Shown: positions 54,826 through 63,747 of the stretch, piece after piece
Layout of the letters: every line of letters starts with the position of its first letter
Position numbering within the stretch: the stretch's first letter is position 1
Assembly (NCBI GenBank): GCA_963722555.1
Contig: CAVRNQ010000003.1
Coordinates: 558,001 to 622,000 of the forward strand
Direction of reading: 5' to 3'
DNA length: 64,000 bases
Source: Bog-366 sp963722555
GTDB taxonomy: Bacteria > Acidobacteriota > Terriglobia > UBA7540
Notes under the pieces: generated by a model
What the model saw: only the letters and a program-made list of their open reading frames with translations
What the model was told of the DNA's origin: nothing
Databases searched by the model: none
Position numbers and translations under genes: made by a program

Positions 54826-55026
54826 ATGGATACAAATCGGATGTTCACAAACTTGTTTGGTGGATGGCTCACCGCAGCGGACAAGGCTGCCGCTGCCACA
54901 ATCAAATACACCAAGTCAACCGTTCTGCCTTGCGTCTCCGGCCTGACGCAGAAAGCGACCCTGGCAACTGGGAAGACCCTGATTGAGGTCGGCTACAAGC
55001 TGACCGACTGCTGCACCACGAAGTAA
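54826..55026 (+). CDS. Small hypothetical protein
   Basis: A 66-residue frame (MDTNRMFTNLFGGWLTAADK then AAAATIKYTKSTVLPCV) with a strong GGGAGG just upstream of its ATG. It has a CC pair near the C-terminus (TDCCTTK). No known domain. Spacing and orientation put it with the next small gene. Confidence 0.55.
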   Translation: MDTNRMFTNLFGGWLTAADKAAAATIKYTKSTVLPCVSGLTQKATLATGKTLIEVGYKLTDCCTTK

Positions 55027-55107
55027 GTGTTCAACCGCATTCTCACCCGCATCAGATCTTAAATCGCCGTAGTCAAGACTCCTTCCAATTCACTCAATTC
55101 CCCTGAT

Positions 55108-55122
55108 CACACCGGAGGTGTG
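55108..55122 (+). promoter_or_regulatory. Hairpin covering a ribosome binding site
   Basis: CACACC-GGA-GGTGTG forms a 6-bp stem with a 3-nt loop and contains the GGAGG site of the next gene, ending three bases before its TTG. Translational control is possible. Confidence 0.4.
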
Positions 55123-55124
55123 CC

Positions 55125-55361
55125 TTGAGAACCTACCAACCCGAACGCGCCTTGATCGCTCGCGAAACCCGCGAGGAGAACCGGAGGGAGCTGGCCAGGG
55201 TACTCGACCAGATCTCCAGCGAGCGGGCATCTCGCCTGCCTGGTCCTCCCCCGGTTTCTCTCGAAGCCCAGTTTCAGATCAGCATCCACAGGATTCGCGA
55301 AGACGTCCAACGTGCCAAGGACGTTCAGACCGCTCACATTCTGCGCTGGCTGCAGAGCTAA
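55125..55361 (+). CDS. Small charged helical protein
   Basis: A 78-residue frame with a TTG start and GGAGGTG upstream. It is rich in Arg/Glu and predicted to be helical (RETREENRRELARVLDQISSERA, IHRIREDVQRAKDVQTAHILRWLQS). No family recognised. It is probably an island-borne gene. Confidence 0.55.
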   Translation: MRTYQPERALIARETREENRRELARVLDQISSERASRLPGPPPVSLEAQFQISIHRIREDVQRAKDVQTAHILRWLQS

Positions 55362-55440
55362 TGCCCTGTAAGTCCGGAGAGCCCCGGCTCGCTGCCGGGG
55401 AGCAAGGGGCCCCCGCCTTCGCCTCGATTTATCGCTCAAT

Positions 55441-55542
55441 CTGTGCATTTTCTGCCAAAAAGCCCGATCGATTGTCGCTCATTACCGCGTAATCCGTGCA
55501 TTTTCTGCCAGAAAGCCCGATCACTTATCGGTCATTGTGTCA
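55441..55542. repeat. Tandem direct repeat, 53-bp period, two units
   Basis: Units start at 55441 and 55494. Each contains GTGCATTTTCTGCCA(A/G)AAAGCCCGATC, then TCG(C/G)TCATT. Two units only. An origin iteron or recombination site is possible but unproven. Confidence 0.65.
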
Positions 55543-55714
55543 CTCACCCCTTTGTTTTCATACACATCCCCGGAGGTTCCTTCATTTTTAACATCTCTAT
55601 GGATCAGCGCTCCGTTTCGGACCTTGAAAAGCACATTCGTGAGCCGCCACAATTGGCCCAGATTGGAATCTTCCATCCTCTGCATAAACGGCGCGTTCAG
55701 AAGTCAGGAGTCAG

Positions 55715-55770
55715 CATACTGCCTACTGCCTTGTGCCTACTGCTTACTGCTTTCTGCCTACTGCCAACTG
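55715..55770. repeat. Heptamer tandem repeat, 8 units (CCTACTG)
   Basis: Eight uninterrupted 7-bp units: catactg, cctactg, ccttgtg, cctactg, cttactg, ctttctg, cctactg, ccaactg. Just before it, AAGTCAGGAGTCAG is a pair of AGTCAG units. Confidence 0.75.
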
Positions 55771-56179
55771 TTCTATGGATTACGCCGACCCGTTGTATAG
55801 GTCCGCGGCCTTTCAAGTTAGCCAGCGGGCGCTGGCCTAAATGACTAGTGTACATACGGTTATTATCTGTGTCAAGCATAAAATGAGGCTACACACTACC
55901 ACCTACAAATTAAGACAAAACGTCATGACTTCCCCTGCCGGTGGGAAAGAATCTTTCAGGGAGTGCGTCTAATTGTCCGAAATCGTTCCCGCGCTTGCTT
56001 ATTGCCATCCTGCTTCAGGAAGGGGCCACAGGGTGGTCGAGCAAGCGAATCGCGGACCTGCTTTTGCCGGAATACTCGCTCGCACCCGCCGCGTTGAATG
56101 AGAGCAATGAACCGTTGCCCCATCCGTTCAATTATGGTAACTATTGCTTCTGACCGCACCGCCTCGTCACTGAGGATTC

Positions 56180-57358
56180 ATGGCTGCCAATCCGATTGAC
56201 ACATATCGCCGACAAATCGAGCGTGAACTGCAAGCGGGCAATGCCACTGAGCACGCACACCGCCCGGCACTGAAGACCCTCATCGAATCGCTGGCTTCTG
56301 GTGTCACCGCCACAAATGAGCCGAAGCGTGTTGAATGCGGAGCCCCGGACTTTGCGGTCACGGAGAAGCGTGCTCACGGTCCCGTCACGATTGGCCACCT
56401 TGAAGCCAAAGACGTAGGCAAGGACCTGGATGAAGTGGAGAAGTCGGAGCAGATGAAGCGGTATCTTCCCGCTCTGCCCAATCTGATTCTTACCGACTAT
56501 CTGGAATTCCGCTGGTGCGTGGAGGGAGAGCACCGGCAGACGGCCCGGCTTGCCCACGTTGGCAAGGGGGGGAAGCTGGCCCCGGAGAAAAACGGAGCGG
56601 AAGCCGTCACGGACCTGCTAACCGCCTTTCTCTCTCGCCAAGCCGAACCGATAAACGATCCCAAGACTCTCGCCCTTCGCATGGCCCGGCTTACGCACTT
56701 CATCTGAGACATGATTGTTAAGGCCTTCGAAGGGAAGGCGGCCTCTGCCACTCTCCGCGACCTGCACGGGGCTTTTGAGAAGGCCCTGATTCCCGATCTG
56801 CCCATCCCACAGTTCGCGGATATGTTCGCTCAGACTCTTGCCTACGGTCTGTTCGCGGCCCGCTGCAATCATCACGGGCCACCGGGCTCATTCAGGCGAT
56901 TGGGGGCCGCATCGGAGATTCCGAAAACCAATCCCTTCCTTCGGCAACTCTTTGAGACGATCACCGGCATGGCTCTTGATGACGAGCCATTTGTGGGGTT
57001 CGTGGATGATCTGGCCCAACTCTTGGCCGATACGGATATTGACGCTGTGCTTGCAGACTTCGGCAAACGGACCGCCCGCCAAGACCCAGTAGTCCACTTT
57101 TACGAGACTTTCCTTGCGGCCTATGACCCCAAGTTGCGCGAATCGCGTGGGGTCTATTACACGCCCGATCCGGTGGTTTCCTACCTTGTGCGGTCCGTGG
57201 ATTATCTCTTGAAGACCCGCTTCGGATGCGCGAACGGGCTCGCCGACACGGCTACGGTGGAATACGAGCGAGAGGACGCTGTAGCGGCGATGTCCTCATC
57301 GCCGAAAACCGCCGGTGGGGACACCGGCGCTACAGCCGAAAAGCCGACCGGCGGTTAG
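56180..57358 (+). pseudogene. Restriction-methylase (N6-adenine type) pseudogene
   Basis: The frame is continuous from ATG 56180 (GAGGAT upstream) but for one TGA at 56705-56707, where the family has Arg (HFI-R-DMIVKAFE); CGA to TGA explains it. The first part (IERELQAGNATEHAHRPALK, VTIGHLEAKDVGKDL) and the second (VVHFYETFLAAYDPKLRESRGVYYTP, VSYLVRSVDYLLKTRFG) match the N-terminal region of large type IIG/ISP-like restriction-methylase fusions. The methylase core with NPPY is absent. The reading frame runs out into a GTAGCGC-type repeat at 57278, so the gene has both a nonsense mutation and a 3' loss. Confidence 0.82.
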
Positions 57359-57371
57359 AGACCGCCGCTAC
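57278..57371. repeat. GTAGCGC-family repeat at the break of the methylase gene
   Basis: GCTGTAGCGGCGATG-tcct-CATCGCCG, CCGCCGGTG-ggga-CACCGGCGCTACAGC and ACCGGCGGT-tagag-ACCGCCGCTAC follow one another. The outer GCTGTAGC/GCTACAGC ends are inverted. It lies exactly where the methylase frame loses family similarity. Confidence 0.7.
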
Positions 57372-57698
57372 GGAAAGCCACTTCCACGTGTAGCCGACAA
57401 TACAACCAAGTGACCACCAACGTCAGATGAGGAGCCGCAGCGCACTGGGATTGTTTTTTAGTACCCGACCATCCTGGACTCGAGGTGTGATGGTCTACAC
57501 TACGGCGCTAGGCAGGGTCAATATTGGCCGGCGGCGATGCCCCAAGATCTCCGAATGCCGGGGCTGTGACAGAAACATCAGCCATGATGACACTAGACAG
57601 CCTCCTCGATTTGCACTTTCCGCTCGCCAACCCAGGGATAGGGGCCAAGGCAGGGCCAAGGGGGGAGACCAGACAAGAATTCGTTGAACCCTCCGAGC
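57372..57698. other. Gene-free region
   Basis: About 330 bp with no frame of protein-like composition and no repeat apart from the edge of the one above. Confidence 0.35.
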
Positions 57699-60386
57699 TT
57701 ACTCGGCGGGGCTAAGAAGATAGAGGTCAGCTTGCCCGCCTGGGCGCGCGTAGACAATGGTGGAGAGGTCGCGGGAAAAGTCAAAGGCGTTACCTTGATA
57801 GAAAAGAGGAAAGGCAAAGGGGAGCTTGAGCGCGACCTCGGGTTTACCCATCACTTTGCCGTCGCGCCAGGGTTGACGGTAAAACGTCACCTCCCCGGGG
57901 GCGGCAATGGCGTAAAGGAACGATTTACCATCGCGGGCAAAGCGCGGGAGAATGGTCTCAACGCCGGGCAACAAAGGGGTGCACTTCCTGTCGGCAAGCG
58001 GAACTTCGTAGATTCCCATCTCATCCCCGAGGGGCATACTGGCCAGCAGATAATTGCCATCGGGAGCAGCGTCCCACGCGACGCAACCTTCCGCAAATCT
58101 CTCCACATTCGAGCCGTCGGCGTTCGCTTTCCAAACGGTGAATTTGAACGTAGCCCTGGGCTCTGCGGTGCTGATGTAGAGCGATTTCCCATCGGCCGAC
58201 CAGGAGATGGAAACGATAGTCCCCTCCACCCGCCCGACTTGGCGGAGGCCTCGGCCATCTGCCCCCACGATATAGCCCTTGCTTTCTCCACTCGTGTCAT
58301 CCGTAAAGATAAGCTGGGAGCTGTCGGGTGACCAATCCCCAGTGGCAAGGCTCCCGGAGGAGGCAAGTCGCGTTCGGTTACGGCCGTCAAGGTCCGAAAC
58401 CCAGAGTTCCGTCTGCTTCTCCCCAAGGTACTGGATGTACATCACTCGTTTCCCGTCGGGGGAGATCGTGGGTTGGGACGTGGCTTCCGCCACGATGTCC
58501 ACGGACTGCTTGTTGCGAACACGATAGGCGGTCAGAAAACCCGATTGCCGGCCATTGACATAGTAGATCCCTCGGCCCGCAGGGTCGGGCATAGGACAAT
58601 AATCCGGGCCGGGCCCGTACGTGACCTGGGTCTGGCTCCGGTCAGCCAAGCTGTACCTCCAGAGGTTAGTGAGTCCGTTGACCGTGCGACTGAACAGGAC
58701 GGTCTTACCAGGTTCTTCCCACGCAAGGTCGGCCCCCGAGCGAGGATTGTTTGCGGACACGGTCCCTAAATCCACCGCCGAGTGGCTGCCCACGCTCACC
58801 TTGTGTAAATGGAACGATGGGTCAAGATACCGAGCCAGCGAAGCTACGAGGAGGTCACTGCCCCCGGGGAAAGGCAGAATCGACACGGGCCACCGCCTCG
58901 GGTTTTCAAATGTACAGACGGTTTCTTCGTTGAGACCGGATCTGTCGGTGCGGAACACCGTCTGGTCGCCCGCCTTCACGTAGAAGAATGCGCCCCCATC
59001 CGGAGAGGGCACCAGGAGGCTACCGGATGCCACCCGGCGCGGCGTCCCTCCCAGTGTGGGCACAGCCCATGCCTCGTCGCGGCCGAATGTGCGCGAGTAA
59101 TAGATTTCGGTCCCCTCGGGGGAAAAGCCGTTCACGAATTTGTCGCCCTCGTCGCGGGTCAACTGCAGCGGCTCTCCGCCCGAAGCGAGCATCACGAACA
59201 CCTGACCAACAGCGCTCACCCATGAGGTAAAAGCCACGGTGCGCCCGTCCGGGGACAGCTTCGCCGAATAGATCGGCTTGTTCCAACGGCTGATTTGCGT
59301 GATCTTCCCTGGGCCTCTTGGGGCTTTGGCCGGGCGGTAGCGATAAGCCAGGAATGCCCCGGCCAGGAGAGAGGCGACAGCCGCAAGCGCGATCATCCCC
59401 CGCCAACGTAGGGGCGCCCCTAGTGGGCGCCCTTGTTGGGCGGGCACAAGGCCCGTCGCGGCGGAGGACCGTCCCGAATCCGTGTCGCGCTTCAGGCGTT
59501 TCAGGTCAGCCCGGATCTCGGCGGCGCTCTGGTAGCGCAGGTCACGGTCCTTCTCGAGCGCCTTGTTGATGATCTCCTCCAGCTTCGGCGGCAAGTCAGG
59601 ATTCAATTGTACTGGCGAGGTCGGTGCGCGGCTGAGGATGGCATTGAAGATGACCGCTGACGTTGTTCCGGGGAAGGCGAGCTTGCCTGTGACCATTTCG
59701 TAAAGGACGGCGCCGAAGCTGAACAGGTCGGTGCGGGCATCGAGATCTTCCCCCCGCGCCTGCTCGGGCGACATGTAGGCCACCGTCCCCATCGCCACGC
59801 CGGGGCTGGTCAGGTGCTCTTCGGCGGTTCCGGCCGCTGCGGTCGGCAAAGCTGAGGCCCCCACCGCCTCCGCTACTCGTTTCGGCTCCGGGGCCAGCTT
59901 CGCCAGCCCGAAATCGAGAATCTTCGCCTGGCCACGTTGGGTAACAAAGATATTCGCGGGCTTGATGTCGCGATGGACGATGCCCTTCGCGTGCGCGGCG
60001 TCTAGCGCCTCGGAAATTTGAATCGCCAAATCGAGCAGTTCGTCGATCCTAAAAGGCTTCCCTGTAATCCGCTGTTTCAGCGTTTGCCCTTCCAGCAGCT
60101 CCATCGCCATAAAGGGCTGCCCGGCGTGCTCATCGATGTCGTAGATCGTACAAATGTTTGGATGGTTGAGCGCCGAAGCCGCTTGAGCCTCACGCTGGAA
60201 CCGTTCCAGGGCCTGCCGGCCCGGGGAGAGGGCCTCAGGCAGGAACTTCAAGGCCACAGTACGCTTGAGCCTGGTGTCCTCGGCTTTATACACCACACCC
60301 ATGCCGCCGCCACCCAGCTTCTCGAGGATGCGATAGTGGGAAACAGTCTGGCCAATCACGGCGCGGCGGCCTACCTTTGGTGGCAT
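57699..60386 (-). CDS. Ser/Thr protein kinase with PD40 beta-propeller
   Basis: A membrane-anchored Hanks-type kinase. The kinase domain (about residues 15-285) shows YRILEKLGGGGMGVVYKAED, VALKFLPE (Lys), IVHRDIKPANIF, ILDFGLAK (DFG) and AYMSPEQARG. A TM helix near 330-350 (MIALAAVASLLAGAFLAYR) separates it from a WD40/PD40-like extracytoplasmic propeller with repeated SPDGRTVAFTS, SPDGKRVMYIQYLG and SPDSSQLIFTDDTSG units. ATG 60386 is used (AGGGAAG upstream). It follows its paralogue by 36 bp, so they form an operon. The propeller would sense a ligand or cell-wall state; inference. Confidence 0.93.
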   Translation of the reverse strand: MPPKVGRRAVIGQTVSHYRILEKLGGGGMGVVYKAEDTRLKRTVALKFLPEALSPGRQALERFQREAQAASALNHPNICTIYDIDEHAGQPFMAMELLEGQTLKQRITGKPFRIDELLDLAIQISEALDAAHAKGIVHRDIKPANIFVTQRGQAKILDFGLAKLAPEPKRVAEAVGASALPTAAAGTAEEHLTSPGVAMGTVAYMSPEQARGEDLDARTDLFSFGAVLYEMVTGKLAFPGTTSAVIFNAILSRAPTSPVQLNPDLPPKLEEIINKALEKDRDLRYQSAAEIRADLKRLKRDTDSGRSSAATGLVPAQQGRPLGAPLRWRGMIALAAVASLLAGAFLAYRYRPAKAPRGPGKITQISRWNKPIYSAKLSPDGRTVAFTSWVSAVGQVFVMLASGGEPLQLTRDEGDKFVNGFSPEGTEIYYSRTFGRDEAWAVPTLGGTPRRVASGSLLVPSPDGGAFFYVKAGDQTVFRTDRSGLNEETVCTFENPRRWPVSILPFPGGSDLLVASLARYLDPSFHLHKVSVGSHSAVDLGTVSANNPRSGADLAWEEPGKTVLFSRTVNGLTNLWRYSLADRSQTQVTYGPGPDYCPMPDPAGRGIYYVNGRQSGFLTAYRVRNKQSVDIVAEATSQPTISPDGKRVMYIQYLGEKQTELWVSDLDGRNRTRLASSGSLATGDWSPDSSQLIFTDDTSGESKGYIVGADGRGLRQVGRVEGTIVSISWSADGKSLYISTAEPRATFKFTVWKANADGSNVERFAEGCVAWDAAPDGNYLLASMPLGDEMGIYEVPLADRKCTPLLPGVETILPRFARDGKSFLYAIAAPGEVTFYRQPWRDGKVMGKPEVALKLPFAFPLFYQGNAFDFSRDLSTIVYARPGGQADLYLLSPAE

Positions 60387-60422
60387 CTTAGACTTCCCTA
60401 ATGGGCAAGTCAACGCGATCGC

Positions 60423-62921
60423 TTATGGTGGAAAGTTCATGCGGCGCAGGAGATCCTGGAAGCGGGGTTCCGTGCGAAGAGCATCGAGCTCCGGGTCAAC
60501 TCTGAGAAAGGGCATCCAGGTAGAACGTTCGGCAAAGGCTCTTTCAAGCCAAGCCAGGGCTTGCTCTTTGTTGCCGAGTCCGGCGTAAATCAATGCGATG
60601 TCATACGGCGAGACGTAAGTCTGTTTGGACTCTTCATTCAACTCGTCCAGCACCTTTTCGGCCGCGCCTCTCTTCCCCGATACGGCATAGGCTCGTCCGA
60701 GAAGTGCCCTCGGCTCCGTGATGCCCTTTGCCGATCGCACGGCTTCATGGAACTCCGCAATCGCTTCGGGAAATTGGCCTTGTTGCTCGTAAGCACGCCC
60801 TAAGTAGGAATGTGTGAACCAGTAGTTCGGGTCCAAATCGATGGTCATTCGCAATTGAACGATCGCCTGGGCATACCGGCGCGCGTAGTAGAGGTCCACT
60901 CCTAGAAACGTGTTGGTGTGTAAAGAGAAGGCATCCAATTCTATCGCTTTCTTATCCTCAGCGATGCCTTCGTCGGTCCTCCCTATGGATACCAAGAGCC
61001 AAGCGTACAAGTCATGAGCCATAGGATCGTTCGGCTTCAACTCGATCGCTCGCCTGAATTCGCGTTCAGCGGCGGCCCAGTCCCAGTCGTAACAGTAATG
61101 GATATACGCCATGTCACTATGCGCCTCAGAGAGATTGTCATCAATCTCCAGGGCTTTCCTTGCCGCCTCCCTCGCCTTGGGCATCCCCTCGTTAGGAGAT
61201 AGAGTCCAATCAACGGCTGAACTGTAGTAGGAAGACAACCCCTCGTAAGCAAGCGCGTATCTCGGATCGATCGCCAGGGCCTGATTGAAGCACTCGAGCC
61301 CTTTCCTCAGATCTTGCGGTGTGTACTTCTGTAAGTGGTAGGACCCCTTAAGATAGAGCCGATAAGCCTCAGGATTTTCCGTGTAATGCTTGGTCAGCCG
61401 GTTTTTCTCTTCGCCACTCAACCTCAGGCGCAGCTTATCGGAGATATTCTCGGCGAGGTCTTCTTGCAGGGCGAGGATATCGGTCAGTTTACGGTTGTAC
61501 CGCTCGCCCCACAGGTGGCTGTTGTTCCGCACGTCCACCAGTTCGGTGCTGATGGAGAGGTTGTCGCCGCGCTGCACGACCTTGCCAGTGAGGACCGCCC
61601 GGACCTTGAGTTCGCGGCCCACGGCCTGCGCGTCGCTCTCTCGCCCTTTGTAACGGAAGACCGAATTGCGAGACATGACCATTAAGCGAGGCAATCGCGA
61701 AAGGCTGTTAATGAGACTCTCGGTAATCCCATCGCTCAGGTATTCGCCGTTGGGATCGCCGCTCGCATTCACGAATGGCAATACCGCGACGGAATCAATG
61801 GTCTCGCCACGGCCCCGGAGCAGATAAAATACTGTCGCGGCGGCCACAAGCGCGAGCAGAATCCCCGCCAGTAGCAGAGGCCATCGCTTGCGTAAGGGCG
61901 ATTTAGGAATCGTCCCTACACGCACCATGGGCGGCTCTTCTGCCCGGTGGTCGGAGACCGTGCCTGCAGTGCTCGGCGGAGGGTAGCCCGGGGCGACCGC
62001 CGCAGCCGCTCGCCCTGAATCCGTATCGCGCTTCAGGCGCTTCAGGTCGGAGCGTAGCTCGGAGGCGTGCTGATAGCGGAGGTCGCGATCCTTCTCCAGC
62101 GCCTTGTTGATGATGCGTTCCAGTTCGGCAGGGCACTCCGGGTTCAAACGTACCGGGGAGGTCGGCGCCCGGTGCAAAATGCTATCAAAGATGGCCGCCG
62201 AAGTGGTGCCCGAGAAAGCCTGGCGTCCCGTTGCCATTTCATACAGCACCACGCCGAAGCTGAATAAGTCTGCGCGCGCGTCGAGCTCCTGACCCAGCGC
62301 CTGCTCCGGTGACATGTAGGCGATGGTCCCAATCGCCGCACCTGGGCTGGTGAGATGCTCGGGCTCGACCGAGGCGGTGGGCAGGGCGGACGCTCCCACC
62401 GCTTCCACCGCACGCATGGGCTTCGGTGCGAGTTTCGCCAAGCCGAAATCCAGGACCTTCGCCTGCCCACGGTTCGTCACAAAGATGTTCGCTGGCTTGA
62501 TGTCGCGATGGACGATGCCCTTCGCGTGGGCGGCATCCAAGGCGTCGGCAATCTGGATGGCCAGGTCCAGCACTTCCTCCGTCTTGAGCCGTTTCCCAGA
62601 AAGGCGCTGCTTCAGGGTCTGCCCCTCCAGATACTCCATGACGATGAAGGGTTGGCCTGCGTGCTCATCAATGTCGTGGATGACGCAGATGTTGGGGTGA
62701 TTGAGAGCAGAAGCTGCCTGGGCCTCCCGCTGGAATCGTTCCAGGGCTTGCCGGTCCTTGGAGAGTTCTTCAGGCAGGAACTTCAGGGCGACGGTCCGCT
62801 TGAGCTTGGTGTCCTCGGCCTTGTACACCACGCCCATGCCGCCACTGCCGAGCTTTTCGAGGATACGGTAGTGGGAAATGGTCTTGCCGATCATGACGAG
62901 GGTCCCGCCTTTGGTGACCAT
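60423..62921 (-). CDS. Ser/Thr protein kinase with TolB-like and TPR sensor
   Basis: The kinase half is nearly the same sequence as the neighbour's (YRILEKLGSGGMGVVYKAED, IVHRDIKPANIF, VLDFGLAK, AYMSPEQALG). The second half differs. After a TM helix near 350-370 (WPLLLAGILLALVAAATVFYLL) come a TolB/adenylate-cyclase-associated segment (SVAVLPFVNASGDPNGEYLSDGITESLINSLSRLP) and about eight TPR units (KGLECFNQALAIDP, AEREFRRAIELKPNDP, AIVQLRMTIDLDPNYW). It is the first gene of the pair. The start at 62921 aligns with that of the neighbour. Targets are unknown; the FHA phosphatase at 14.5 kb could read its output, which is speculation. Confidence 0.93.
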   Translation of the reverse strand: MVTKGGTLVMIGKTISHYRILEKLGSGGMGVVYKAEDTKLKRTVALKFLPEELSKDRQALERFQREAQAASALNHPNICVIHDIDEHAGQPFIVMEYLEGQTLKQRLSGKRLKTEEVLDLAIQIADALDAAHAKGIVHRDIKPANIFVTNRGQAKVLDFGLAKLAPKPMRAVEAVGASALPTASVEPEHLTSPGAAIGTIAYMSPEQALGQELDARADLFSFGVVLYEMATGRQAFSGTTSAAIFDSILHRAPTSPVRLNPECPAELERIINKALEKDRDLRYQHASELRSDLKRLKRDTDSGRAAAAVAPGYPPPSTAGTVSDHRAEEPPMVRVGTIPKSPLRKRWPLLLAGILLALVAAATVFYLLRGRGETIDSVAVLPFVNASGDPNGEYLSDGITESLINSLSRLPRLMVMSRNSVFRYKGRESDAQAVGRELKVRAVLTGKVVQRGDNLSISTELVDVRNNSHLWGERYNRKLTDILALQEDLAENISDKLRLRLSGEEKNRLTKHYTENPEAYRLYLKGSYHLQKYTPQDLRKGLECFNQALAIDPRYALAYEGLSSYYSSAVDWTLSPNEGMPKAREAARKALEIDDNLSEAHSDMAYIHYCYDWDWAAAEREFRRAIELKPNDPMAHDLYAWLLVSIGRTDEGIAEDKKAIELDAFSLHTNTFLGVDLYYARRYAQAIVQLRMTIDLDPNYWFTHSYLGRAYEQQGQFPEAIAEFHEAVRSAKGITEPRALLGRAYAVSGKRGAAEKVLDELNEESKQTYVSPYDIALIYAGLGNKEQALAWLERAFAERSTWMPFLRVDPELDALRTEPRFQDLLRRMNFPP

Positions 62922-63540
62922 CCTAGGCCGCGTTTGTAGCTAAGTCAACGCGATTGGACTATCGGGAGGAGTGCCAGGGGGAGGGTTCCGGGAAGCGGCA
63001 TCGGCAGCAAAACCTCTCCGTGCTGGACCGGCCGCGAAGTGGTCCCGGCAGCAGACCGAGATTTCCGCAAGGGCTCCTGTGTGCACCATGGGTGCTGGGC
63101 GCACACAAAATGGATTAGGAATGAAAAGTTGGCTTCCCGTCAGGAATCTTCTGACTTGCCCCACTCGGCGCAAAGCTTGTTTATCAGACCCAATCCGGCG
63201 ACGTACCCACTGAGCATAGTTTCCGAGTGCGCCGTCACCCGGCCAGAACTTCGGATTGCCCCTGCGGATTCGTCGCTAAGCACATGGCGACAAGGAAGCG
63301 CCGATCTGCCCAGTCCGAGGCCAATCCTGCAAGTCTCAAAGATTTGCTTTGGCGGCGACGCTCGACGACTTGATGGGCGAGTTCAACGGTGGTTGCACCG
63401 CCGCCGTTGAACCCACGGCAGATCGCCACGCGCATTTGCTCTTGCTGCCAGCTCGCTTTCCGCACGCCGACGAGGTTTTACATCTGTTATACAAGGGAAG
63501 ACACAGCGGAATCACGTTGCAGGAAAACTGAAAGGCGGCG
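62922..63540. other. Gene-free region upstream of the kinase pair
   Basis: Some 620 bp that must carry the kinase operon promoter on the minus strand. I see no clear hexamer pair and no recognised gene. Short frames here lack support. Confidence 0.35.
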
Positions 63541-63747
63541 CTACTGGGGCGCTTGTTCAGCTTCGGGCACCATGGGAACAAAGCTCGCGGGCAGCAGGCT
63601 CTCGCGTTCCAGGCCTTTCGCCGTGCGGCGCAGGCGGATCAAATTCTGCACGGAGCGGCCTACCGGAACCACCATGCGGCCTCCCGGGCGGAGTTGCGCG
63701 ACGAGCGCAGGCGGCACGGCGGGCGGCTTGAAGAATCGTTCTCGCAC
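63541..63747 (-). pseudogene. pcm: 3' fragment of protein-L-isoaspartate methyltransferase
   Basis: The minus-strand frame reads PAVPPALVAQLRPGGRMVVPVG, then LIRLRRTAKGLERESLLPASFVPMVPE, ending at a TAG. It matches the last 60 residues of Pcm (LKPGGRMVIPVG, FVPMtG). The SAM-binding N-terminal 150 residues are not found in any frame upstream to the window end. A remnant, not a whole gene. Confidence 0.72.

Larger units (their letters stand above)
55362..56179. other. Repeat-rich gene-free region
   Basis: It holds the 53-bp direct repeat and the heptamer array listed separately. A 70-codon frame at 55941-56153 has no ribosome site or recognisable composition and is not called. Confidence 0.45.

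Noticed and set aside
55441..55770. Possible CRISPR array
   Set aside because: Only two 53-bp units and then contiguous 7-bp repeats, with no regular unique spacers and no cas genes in the window.
55941..56153. 70-codon plus-strand frame
   Set aside because: No ribosome site or family resemblance. It could be a remnant, but the evidence is too thin to call.
57684..58331. 215-codon plus-strand frame
   Set aside because: Antisense to the kinase PD40 region.
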